Source of the DNA: Cymbidium sinense
Taxonomy: Eukaryota; Streptophyta; Magnoliopsida; Asparagales; Orchidaceae
NCBI GenBank assembly: GCA_021442155.1
Contig: CM038221.1
Location: forward strand, 147,737,601 to 147,801,600
Reading direction: 5' to 3'
DNA: 64,000 bases
In this document: positions 49,120 to 58,429 of the stretch, piece by piece
Layout: each line of letters starts with the position of its first letter
Numbering within the stretch: the stretch's first letter is position 1
The notes under the pieces: model-generated
Databases searched by the model: none
What the model saw: only the letters and a program-made list of their open reading frames with translations
Told to the model about the DNA's origin: nothing
Position numbers and translations under genes: made by a program

Positions 49120-49241
49120 ACGTGGACGCCACGTCGCGCTACCGTCCGTCAGACGGACGACTATTATATTTCTAAAAAAAATTTTTCTGTGCCTAAACGC
49201 ATAATTAAGATTAACACTAAGCCTATTTTAAAAATAATCCC
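49120..49241 (-). repeat. MULE right terminal inverted repeat
   Basis: Counterpart of 40,502-40,610, about 122 bp. The CCGTCCGTCAGACGGACGA segment corresponds to the GC-rich palindromic patch of the left repeat. Confidence 0.9.
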
Positions 49242-49259
49242 AATTGGTAACCTGCGCAG

Positions 49260-49531
49260 ATAACAATAACAGAGGATTGGTAGGCGAGCCGACGTATCTT
49301 GAGCCGCCGTTGAGCCCTCTCCTTCCGAATATCACCGCCGGTGAGATAAAATTGGGGGTGACGTTTCCGAAGGAAGAACAAGGGATCCCGGCGCAGCGAT
49401 CGTGAAGAACCGCCACCGGCGGAATTCTTACTCAAATCGATCACCATCGACGACGAGCATCCACTGACCGCAACTCATGGGTCTACAACATCAACAAGTA
49501 CACTTACGACCGCATCTTCTTCGCTAACGAT
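49260..49531 (+). pseudogene. Lipoxygenase exon 2, frameshifted
   Basis: Begins directly after the acceptor AG at 49,258-49,259. Translation in successive frames gives NNNRGLVGEPTYLE, ITAGEIKLGVTF, AAIVKN, EFLLKSITIDDEHP and NSWVYNINKYTYDRIFFAND. These are the expected PLAT-domain continuation of a 9-lipoxygenase, up to a GT donor (GAT|GTAAGG at 49,532). Three frame changes are needed, near 49,390, 49,417 and 49,455-49,475, the last with loss of a few residues (the usual VPGHGRIHFVC stretch). Each is one or a few bases, so true decay and sequencing error are both possible. No later exons are seen; a Copia LTR begins 81 bp into intron 2. Confidence 0.88.
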
Positions 49532-49612
49532 GTAAGGAAAATATCACTCTTTTTTTTTTTACCTCTGATTTTCAAGAAAATATTATGTAAGAAGTCCTGA
49601 TATAGTTTTTAT

Positions 49613-50420
49613 TGCGTGCTAGAAAACTAATTATGATAGAGTGAAAGTTTACGCCTTAGCTTTGTTATAAAATCCAGCACACACACAAGTATTTAAAAAG
49701 TGAACAAGAAAACTCAAGAAATTTTTACATGAAAAAATCTCGAAAAGAGGGAAAAAACCACAGGACCTAGCTCAGTAAAAATCTTCCACTATGTATCTAT
49801 TTTAGAGTACAAAATTTTTCCGATAACGGGATTACAAAATTGTATATGAGAAGGGAACAACAACTATGTAGTCACGTTCAGGTGGTAACAAAGCAGCAGA
49901 TGATGATGATGAGATGATCTGACGACGATGAATGTCGCCATGATGGTGACAATTGAGATTGACGACGCAAGGATTAGCGGCTACCGACGGCGGGCCGCAG
50001 TGGTTAACCACGTTGAGTGGTAACGCTTTTGGATGATTTTCAAGCTTTAGAGCTCTCTCTCTCTTGCTTCGTGTCCCCCTCATATGAGGAATGAGAGGTT
50101 ATTTATAGATTGGAGGAGTGGCGCCTCAGAATACAAAAATGAACCACTCCACTTCATCTGGACGGCTCGAATGATTCCTTTGATCATTTGATGTATTTTG
50201 AGTATTTGAATGCTCAAACGAAGTCGGAATTATGAGATCTTGGGCTTGTTAGATTCGGCTTGTCAAGACGCTCGAATAAACACTCTATGTTTAAGAGCTA
50301 TTTATGGATTTAACTGATATCCCAAAGTTTCAAATGAAATTTTAGGTGCTTGATCTCGACTAGTTTCAGAGGATCAACTTTTGACATCAAGATTCGCGAC
50401 TAGTAGAATTTTCTCATATC
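49613..50420 (-). mobile_element. Copia 3' LTR in lipoxygenase intron 2, minus strand
   Basis: Same family as 29,024-29,887: low-coordinate end TGCGTGCTAGAAAA, TATA box region TTATTTATAGATTGGAGG near 50,100, high-coordinate end ..CATATC at 50,420. A decayed polypurine tract (reverse of GTTGCCTATTTTTGG) follows. Many small deletions shorten it to 808 bp. The low-coordinate flank is lipoxygenase intron sequence, so the insertion postdates the gene structure. Confidence 0.85.
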
Positions 50421-50590
50421 GTTGCCTATTTTTGGATGACATTATCTCAATCATCCAAAAATATTTATGCCATATACTTGAAAATAACAAATTATTCAAT
50501 GAAATTTACGGGTCCATTAAACATACATATTGAGAGAGCGTGATCCAGCACAAGATTATGATCGCGGGTCATGGATGTGCGGCACGCACG
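50421..50590 (-). mobile_element. Copia internal remnant next to the 3' LTR
   Basis: Matches 29,888-30,056 (TACTTGAAAATAACAAATTA, ATTCAATGAAATTTACGGG) and part of the GC-rich head at 30,057 onwards. Similarity fades near 50,590. Confidence 0.65.
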
Positions 50591-50842
50591 GATGTAAGAT
50601 TGGTTATACCGCTTACAGGCATGTGCACTTATGCGATGCTTCAGGACGGGCGAAGATTTGCAGCGGGCGAGCAGGGCCGACGAAAGTACGCCGCAGCGAC
50701 TGGTTCAGCGTGGGTATGCTGCAGGCCAGAAGAAACCACACTGATGAGGGTATTTTCGTCCATTTTTGTCCATTTTTTGCAGTTTTAAGCGATTTTAAGT
50801 CATTTTTCTTGGATTTTTGACCTTTTTGCTCTATAGGGGGTC

Positions 50843-50850
50843 TATAAAAA
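50843..50850 (+). promoter_or_regulatory. TATA box upstream of coiled-coil ORF
   Basis: TATAAAAA in the context GGGGGTCTATAAAAACCCCC (a short palindrome) lies 92 bp before the preferred ATG at 50,935, consistent with transcription starting near 50,875-50,880. The surrounding 50,600-50,930 looks like an LTR or promoter of an unidentified plus-strand element. Confidence 0.6.
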
Positions 50851-50934
50851 CCCCCTAGGGCCAAGGGAGAAGGCGCACTTCTCATGTGCTATAGTGCTTC
50901 TCTTCTTCTTGGGTGCAGAACTGAGCTAGCGAAC

Positions 50935-51440
50935 ATGTCAACTTCTCTTTCTCTCCAGTTTCAGGAGGTGGAGCGCACTGATGATGAGCTGATTGAGGTG
51001 AGGATAGAGACTTGCCAGAAAAAGAAAAGACTCAAGGCACTTGCAGCGGAGAAGAGAGCTCTCGAACTAGAGAAGAAAGCATTACATGATCGTCTTTCTG
51101 AGAAGGAGCATATAATGTCAGAGGCGGAAGCAAATGAAATCTTCTTGAAGGCAGTGGAAGACTTTAAGAACTCCTCATGCTACAATTGAAGACCATGTCT
51201 AGGAAGCTCGTAATAATATTTCTTGATATTTGAAGTGAAGGATTTGGAGCACCAATGTTTAGAGGAGGGCTTCATCCAGAGGTTCTAAAGGAATCGCTTA
51301 GTGCATTAAGGCAGGCTAGTATTGAGGATCTATCTCCCAAGTATCGAAGACTCTTCGTCGATTGAGATGAAGAGTTGAGAGTGAGTCCAAGGGCATCTCT
51401 TAGTGGTGAGGAGGGCGTTGATATCACCGATATGATGTAG
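50935..51440 (+). pseudogene. Coiled-coil protein remnant of unknown family
   Basis: From ATG 50,935 (an in-frame ATG at 50,884 is also possible) the intact part runs 84 codons to 51,189. It begins MSTSLSLQFQEVERTDDELI and continues with a charged heptad-rich coiled coil (KKKRLKALAAEKRALELEKK). After a frameshift, a second open part (about 51,255-51,440: GGLHPEVLKESLSALRQASI, LSPKYRRLF, then EELRVSPRASLSGEEG to DITDMM-stop) suggests a longer ancestral protein of about 165 residues with one internal stop. I do not recognise the family. It sits between a TATA box and an 86-bp-type repeat array, so an element-encoded protein (gag-like or accessory) is one possibility. Confidence 0.55.
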
Positions 51441-51594
51441 CATCACTTGAGGATGCATTTTTTTATCTATGTATTGTTATTAGTGTGTCTTGATTCTTTC
51501 TTATATCATCATGTTATCTTTGTCAATGAATTTTTTTTAGATGATAAACTCTTGTTTTGTTTTTTTATCAGGATAATTGGGAATATTATTCGAC

Positions 51595-51860
51595 GACGGC
51601 TAACATCATTATGAGGTTGAATTGAATTGAGGATTTTGACCAATCGAGGTTGTTTGTCAAAGTGTTACTTGATGATTAACTTTGTATGGAAGAGGTCGCG
51701 GGATGTCCACCAAGGACCTTTTGACCTATCTAGGTATCCAAAGTGTTACTTAATGGCGTTAACATGGAAGAGGTGCGGGATGTCCAAGGACCTTTTGACT
51801 ATCTAAGGTAAAGTGTTACTTGACTTCTTACACATGGAAGAGGTCGATCAAGTCCCCCTT
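51595..51860 (+). repeat. Short array of the 86-bp repeat family
   Basis: About three degenerate monomers with GACC(A/T)ATC..AGGTTGTTTG, AAAGTGTTACTTGATG, TGGAAGAGGTCG and GGGATGTCC..CCAAGGACC. They match the array at 5,323-6,260 in sequence and strand. Deletions shorten successive monomers. Confidence 0.85.
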
Positions 51861-52040
51861 GGGATTGATTATGCCGATTAAGATATAACATGAGTTGTAT
51901 ATTTCTCAGTGGAAGGATTAAATAAAGAAGAAACAAGCTTGTAAGAAAAAAGCTATAAATTTTACTCGATAAGTTGGTGATACACTCATAAGATGATTTT
52001 TATATGAGTTTCAAGAAGAAATGATGACAACAATAATAAG

Positions 52041-52072
52041 TCTTTATCCCACTAAGTGGGGTTGGCTACATG
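52041..52072 (+). repeat. SINE-type 3' motif
   Basis: TTTATCCCACTAAGTGGGG followed by TTGGCTACATG, preceded by GACAACAATAATAA. This is a clearer copy of the motif at 44,671, and typical of the conserved 3' end of Au-like plant SINEs. No complete SINE is seen. Confidence 0.5.
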
Positions 52073-52127
52073 AAGAGGAAATGATAAACGAGATAAAATA
52101 AAAGTTGCAATAATTATGCAGTAGGAA

Positions 52128-54167
52128 TTACTGATAATATTTTCGAAGATTCTCAGTGTTCCAAGTTCGAGGTAAAGTTTTTTCCTCTAAATCCTAGAGC
52201 TTGAATGTTCTTGGTTTTACCATAACTATAACCACATATGGGTCATCCAAAAGAGGTGAGAGTTTAGAGCCTTTGCTTTTACTTACGAGACTTTGGTAGG
52301 AAGACGAGTCACCCAAGCGATATGGGGCGGGTTTTCTTTACTGATGAAACCATATCTCCGATTGTATCTGTCGAATTTTGATGAAATGCACGTATAGTAC
52401 AGAACATTAAATATCAACCCATTACATACCCGAAGATGAATTTTTAGTCCTTTGAGTATAGTCACGTTGGTAGCTTGATCGCGATTAGTTTGAGGATGTC
52501 TTTTGTATATGTAGCGACTTAATGTGAAGATCTTTGGAAAAGGACGTAAAGACTTTTCTAGTAAATTGGGTTCCATTGTTAGTGATGATCTTTGCAGGAA
52601 GACCAAATCGACATACTATATTTTTCCAAATAAATTATTTAGTATTTGCCTCCGTAATTTTAGCGAGTGGTTCAGCTTCCACCCATTTAGTGAAGTAGTC
52701 GACAGCTAAAATGATAAACTTTCATTGCCCTGATGCTATCGGAAAAGGCCCCATGATATCAATCCCCCACTGAGCAAAAGGCCACGGGCTTTGAATGGAT
52801 GAGAGCTCTGTATGTGGCATGTGAGGGAGGTTAGAGTGCAACTGATAACTTGTACATTTTTTTGTGAACTCCAAGGCGTCTTGTTTCATCGGAGGCCAAT
52901 AGAACCCTTGCCTTATAATTTTAAGGGCTAGCGCCCTTCCTCTAGGTGTTCTCCACATATCCAGGTAGTGAACCTCTCTTAATGCGTGTCATCGAAGGTG
53001 AGAGGCATTTAAGGTACGGTCCAGAGAAAGCTCATTTGTATAGTTCACCTTCGATAATAGTAAAGTTTGAAGCTTATCTTCGGAGACGAGTTGCAGAAGT
53101 TGGGTCTTCATGAAGGGTTCTTTCTTGTAGAAAAGACAGGATGAGGTCCATCCACAAATGTTCCTTTATCTCATTAATTGCTTGAATTACCCATGACCCT
53201 TGGATACTAGGAAAATGCATTTCTTCGACATGCCTTCTCTTAGATAGATCCCTAGTAGCAGATGTAGCAAGCTTAATAAGAGCGTCAACTCGAGTATTCT
53301 TCTCTCGCAGTATATGAATAATTTGATGTGTCTTGAAATGGGCAAGAAGAGACTTTACCAAGTGGAGGTATTGTGCCAGTTGAGGATTATGAGTATTAAA
53401 GTTTACCTCAACTTGGGAGGCGACAAGGCGAGGTCGATTTGGATCACTAAGCCTTGAGGTCTCAAAGTCTCAACCTGATGAGAGCCTCATATTCAGATAT
53501 TTATTAGTTGCAAGAAATTTTTAATTCCATACAGGGTATTCTGGGGAATAAGAAAGATTCCCACACCGACCACTCGAAGCTCCATCAACATAGAGGGTCC
53601 ATTGAGGGCGAAGGCATGTAGCGGATAGCTCCTCTAGAGTTGAGGCGATTCCTATAAAGTCACTTTAGACTTTATAGCAGCAGTAAAATTTATATCAAAC
53701 TCTCTCAATTCTACAGACCATTTAATTAACCTCCTAGATGCTTCTAGTTTCTGTATGATGGCCCTTAATGGTAAATGAGTGTAAACGCCGATAGTGTGAG
53801 CTTGAAAGTATGGATGCAATTTTTGCATTGAGAAAACTAAAGCTAGAGCCACCTTATCTGCAAGTGGATAATGACTTTCTGTGTTAGGGAGAATTTTGCT
53901 GACATAGTAAATTGGTCGTTGTGTCCCATTTTTTCTCGCATTAAAACTGAGCTTATCACATGGGAAGAGACTGCGAGATATTAGTATAATATCTCTCCTT
54001 GAATAGACTTGGATAATAGGGGTGGAGATGCTAAAAACTCCCTTAGTTGCTCAAAAGCAGACTGACATTCATCAGTCCAATGGAAATTATTATTTTTAGA
54101 TCCCTTTAATATTTTAAAGAATTGCAAGTATTTATCCCTAGAACGGGCTATGAAGCGGGATAATGCA
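52128..54167 (-). pseudogene. Ty3/Gypsy (Tat-type) pol 3' half, minus strand
   Basis: In coding order (leftward): RT thumb (ALSRFIARSRDKYLQFF near 54,130; FHWTDECQSAFEQL; SPPLLSK), RNase H (53,652-53,852: MALALVFSMQKLHPYFQAHT, RRLIKWSVELREFDI), second RNase H (about 53,560: WTLYVDGASS; 53,280-53,330: IIHILREKNTRVDALIKLA), integrase zinc region (52,860-52,950: GFYWPPMKQDA..CTSYQ), integrase core (PWPFAQWGIDIMGPFP, AVDYFTKWVEAEPLAKIT, then NNGTQFT), HPQTNRDQATNVTILKG, and the terminal DLEEKTLPRTWNTENLRKYY-stop at 52,128. Frameshifts and a deletion before the C-terminus disable it. The upstream half (gag, protease, RT palm) is missing at the 54,167 junction. Confidence 0.92.
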
Positions 54168-55753
54168 GTCTAGAGTTAGCCATTTCCTTAAACATCCATA
54201 ATATCAACATCTTTAGTGATTCTCAGTTAGTTATCAACCAAATCATTGGGTCTTATAAAGTTCTAAAGCCTAAGCTCCATCACTACCACAAGTACACTAT
54301 AGAGTTGTTAGCCTAAATCTCAGTGGTCATAAATTACAAGATTCCTCGAGGAGAGAATACAATAGCAGATGTTTTAGCCAAGTTTGCCAAAGAGTTTGCA
54401 TGTCTAGAAGATGAGTCCATACGAGTAAGGGTCAAAAATAGACAAGTTTTATCCCTTATTGATGTTGAACTCATCGAGAGACTCTCTCTTAAAGGGGAGG
54501 TTATTGTTGCCAAAAAGGATGATGAGTCAGATTGGAGGAAACCATTCATGGATTATCTAAATATAGACAAACTACCTCAAGAGAAGTCACTAGCCCATCA
54601 GATAAAATAGAGAGCCCTTTCCTACGCTTTCGTGGATGGCACCTTATTCCAGCAGTCCTTCAATCGTATGTGGTTACATTATTTAGACAAACGCAAAGCC
54701 CGTAAGATCGTGATTAATGTACACTTAGATTTAAGCAAAGCACACCAATCCAGTCCGAAGATGAAAGCCAAGATCAAGAGACTAAGATATTACTGGCCAT
54801 CAATGATCACAAACTGCATGGATATTGCTAGGCAATGTCACAAATATCAAGTGCACGGTGTGGTCCTACACCAACCGTCCAATATTCTACACCCTACATT
54901 GGCCTCATGGCCATTTGGGTGTTGGGGTACCGACATAGTGGGTTCGATTGATCCTCCTTCCTCTAAGGGTCATTGGTTCATCCTCATTGCCACCGACTAC
55001 TTTTCCAAGTGGGCAGAGGTGATCCCACTCAGAGAGGTCACAACTCATCATGTGCTCCAATTTTTCAAGAGTCATATCATATATAGGTTCGGGGTGCCTC
55101 GATCAATTACATCTTATAATGATAAATTCACTAAGATCAACTTTCTTTGGGACACAACATAGACTGGAGATATTCTACCATCTATTACCCGAGGGTAGAT
55201 GACTTAGCATAAGCCTTCAATAAAACTCTCATCCATATATTAAAGAAGACACTCAACGATAATAAGTGATTGTGGCATGAGCAATTAGTTGAAGCCTTGT
55301 GGGCTTACTGCACCACATATAGAACTCCAACCTAATCCACCCCTTTCTCCTTAGTGTGTGGATCTGAAGTCGTTTTACCATTAAAAGTCCAACTTCCATC
55401 AATAAGGATAACTATCAGTAGCAAGATCACAATAGACCAGAACGCTAAGTTGCGATTAGAAGAGCTCGAAGATTTGGAGGAGAAATGCCTACAGGAATGC
55501 TAGAACCTCAAGTTGTACACAACCAAAATAATTCAAGCTCACAACAAGTTGGTCCATCCTAGAGCTTATTTTAGTTCTAAGGAGACCAATTGTTGCTCGT
55601 CGCAAGATGAGAGGCAAGTTTGAACCCACTTGGGAAGGCCTTTTTGTCATGGAGAAGGCCTACTAAAGAAGATCTTATCAGCTCATAAATCATATGAGAG
55701 AGCACCCAATTCTTTCAATAAACAGGCTCTACCTAAAGAAATATTATCCATAA
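54168..55753 (+). pseudogene. Ty3/Gypsy (Tat-type) pol 3' half, plus strand
   Basis: Starts inside the second RNase H (LELAISLNIHNINIFSDSQL, YKIPRGENTIADVLAKFA). It continues through a linker (54,323-54,610), the integrase zinc region (RLRYYWPSMITNCMDIARQC then HKYQ; 54,632-55,162) and the core (WPFGCWGTDIVGS, IATDYFSKWAEVIPLREV), with the second catalytic segment altered to SYNDKFT, and the usual GNGT-like context lost. It ends with RKMRGKFEPTWEGLFVMEKA and LYLKKYYP-stop at 55,753. It is a different subfamily from the adjacent minus-strand copy. Stops and shifts follow 55,160. Confidence 0.92.
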
Positions 55754-57700
55754 ATCTTATTTGAAAATAATTATCAATGAAAATTTCATCTCTTCCATGT
55801 TAAGAAACATCTTTGTTTGTGAATCTGCCACGATGTGTTTAGGGTAGGTGTAAAGAACCCGAGGAGCATCATATCCTTTATCAACACAACACAAACACAA
55901 ACTACACACAATCACATGTAAAACAAACACATCTTTTGTCTCAGGCTACTTCGAGTTGGGATAAAGTCCCCAACGACACTCACTGAGTATCTGCTCTAGG
56001 TTGGGTTGACATCCTACCCTACTAGTGTGTCACCCCAATGGTTCCTTATTTAGGAGGATGTAAGTCTGCAAACTTTCCTCCTAACTTTACCATAATAAAC
56101 TGATAAGTGCCTTATTAGTTTGGTAGGCCTTACAGCGCTATCGGTAAGCTACCCCATGTCGACTTTGTTTAAGAAATATGTAAGTCTACACGCTTTCTTC
56201 TTGAACTAGCCATCATGCACTAATTGGGTCGAGTATATTTGAGGCTTAGGGTAAGTCCCCCAGTGGCTCGTTTCCTTCTAGCTACTTCAAGTTTGGATCT
56301 AGTTTTTACACGAGACTCCCCTCTTAGTAGTATCCCTAGGTCAGATAGAATCTATCCCGTCGATGACAGACTATCCCAGTGATCATTTCCATTTGTGATG
56401 ATGTAAGTCTACAAGCCTTCTTCTCAGATTGATCATCGTACACAGATAGGCACCTTGGTTGGTCCTCGCTATGCTGACAGTGACCCACTCGATAGATACA
56501 CCACTCATGGTAGATGTAAGTCTACAAGATTTCTCCTAGAGTTGGCCACCGTACACCTATAGGCTTTCTTTTACATGGTCCAAGATAAAGCCCCTAGTGG
56601 CACCTTCCCTATGGGCACTCTATTTGGACCACGTCCTTTGCAATCCCATTTAGACACTACCCAGGTTACTCTTGGATTGGATAATCCCCCTTTCCTAGTA
56701 GCCACCCCTATGGTTGAAGAACTTGTCTTGCGGATATGCAGATTCTCCCTTGGTTTAGTAAGTCTGAGATATGACTAGGTATAAGCTCCTTTTCAGTGTG
56801 GTCCCTCGCACATCAACAGGGTCCACGCAAACATATAAACAAAAAAAATATATTTTCTTGTGGATTAAGATGACGCCCCCAGTGATACCTTTTCCCAAGC
56901 AGGCATCCTATCTTTAGGGTAGTGTCAGCAAAACTACTTATAGGAATCGCATGACTACTCTTGAGTTGAGATAAGTCCCTAACGACACTCTCTCAGTAGT
57001 CACCCTTAGGTTAGGTTTGACTTGTTGTGCCACCAACGGGTCACCCGATGGTCGTCCTTGCTTTGAAAGATGTAAGTCTACTACACATTCTCTCTAACAT
57101 GACCATTGCACATCGACGGGCAGCCCTTGGTCGGGTTCGATTTGTTGTGCTACCAACCGATCACCCCAGCGGCTATTCATTGCTTTGGAAGATGTAAGTC
57201 TATACAATTTCTCCTAGCACAATCGTTGCACATTGAAAGGCACCCCTTAGGTTGGTTAGCTATGCCTCACGCCAGGTAGACTTTTCCTTTGGATTTGAAA
57301 ATCTAAGATAGGACATGGCTGATATAGCCCCTTCTTAGTGGATCCATCGCACACTAATAGGGTCCATTTAATTAAAATGAAATTAATCTTGACTATTTTT
57401 GAGTTGATATGAGTCCACAGCGTCATTCACTCAGTAGTCGCCCTAGGTTGAATTTGATTTGTTGTGCTACTAGCAGATCACCCCAACGGTTCATTATTTT
57501 GGAGGATTTAAGTCTATTAGCTTTCTTCCATACTTGACCATTGCACACCGAAAGAAAACCCTTTGATTGTTTAGTCCTACCTTGTGGTTGGTACTTTCCC
57601 TTTAGATTTGTAAATCTAAGATAGGACAAGGCTGATATAGCCCCTTCTTTGTGGATCCATCGCACACCGGCAAGGTCCATATATTAAATCCACCATCCTC
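55754..57700 (+). repeat. Degenerate tandem repeats in the 3' region of the plus-strand Tat element
   Basis: The phrase GATGTAAGTCTA(C)(A)A followed by TTTCT(C/T)CT lies near 56,058, 56,175, 56,401, 56,514, 57,068, 57,190 and 57,507, often about 113-122 bp apart. It alternates with TTGCACATCGA, CACCCC(A/T)(A/G)(C/G)GG and GATATAGCCCCTTCTT blocks. Tat/Ogre elements are known to carry variable tandem repeats between pol and the 3' LTR, and position and strand fit that here. A 67-codon frame at 56,575 is incidental. Confidence 0.8.
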
Positions 57701-58429
57701 CCCAGTGGAGTCTGAATTAAATCCATCCAAACTTTTATCTCCAGTGGATACTTCCCTAAAAAAACTAAAGAAATTGATATATTAAGTCCACCTTATCTCG
57801 TGGATCTAGCTCATATCTCCTAGATATGCCCTCAACCTCAAATCAAATTAAACCCAATCATATCCTCTCCCCAGTTGAGCCCCAAATCATAAGCAAACAA
57901 ATCAAATTCTCATCCCCTAGTGGATGCACACCAATTAAATCAAATCAAATTTCTCCCTAGTGAGGCGTGAATCAATTTAGCCCCCTTTGTAGAGCTTAAA
58001 TCAAAACCTAAATTCAGCAAACCAAAACAAATCCTATCCCCAGTGGATACATCCAGCAAATCAAACTCATATAACCTGAACCTGCTTCTCTAGTAGAAGG
58101 TTCATACACCTATCCCCGATGGATTATAGATTCTAATCCCTGGTGGATCTTGTTTCCACAAATCATATGATCAAATTCAAACCCTTATCTCTAGCGGACA
58201 ACTTGAACCTGCTTCCTTAGTGGAAGGTTCATATACTTGATCCCTCAATGGATCCTTCCTTCCTCTCTTTATGCCCTTAGCATAAGTGAAGTTGCATTGC
58301 ACTAAGATCATGATTCTATCTACATCTTGAGTTTAGGTGCATCATTGTTGGCTTATAATCCTTTGTTGATCGCTCGATCGATGCCAATATAATATGGTGT
58401 GCCTTGTCGGGTTACACCACCACACCTTT
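57701..58429 (+). repeat. Short-motif repeat tract (CCCCAGTGGAT type)
   Basis: Variants of (C/T)CCC(A/T)AGTGGAT or CTTAGTGGAAGGTTCAT recur every few tens of bases, joined by AAATCAAAT-rich spacers. It looks like a transition between the preceding array and the A+C-rich block. Confidence 0.6.

Larger units (their letters stand above)
40502..49241 (-). mobile_element. Mutator-like element (MULE), 8,740 bp, carrying several genes
   Basis: The left end begins GGGATTATTTTAAAATAG and the right end in reverse begins GGGATTATTTTTAAAATAGG. Pairing continues through GTTAATCTTAATTA, GCGTTTAGGC, TTTTTTAGAAATAT and GTCCACGTTGGC, over more than 100 bp. Flanks AAGTGGTA (40,494-40,501) and AATTGGTA (49,242-49,249) match at 7 of 8 bases. 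Inside, all mostly leftward: transposase remnant, kinase fragment (plus strand), GC-rich inverted repeat and plant-mobile-domain gene. It sits in the last bases of a lipoxygenase intron. Near 40,780-40,830 and 41,170-41,222 a phrase (AAAAAATGTGTAGCAATCTC) is duplicated. Confidence 0.93.
37059..49259 (+). other. Lipoxygenase intron 1, enlarged to 12.2 kb by transposons
   Basis: Bounded by donor GTGCGT at 37,059 and acceptor CCTGCGCAG ending at 49,259. The phase (1 nt before, 2 nt after) restores a correct lipoxygenase codon series. Removing the fold-back element and the MULE leaves about 1.4 kb, itself probably containing another insertion (39,432-40,440). That the locus once worked as a gene is inferred from homology. 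Confidence 0.8.
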
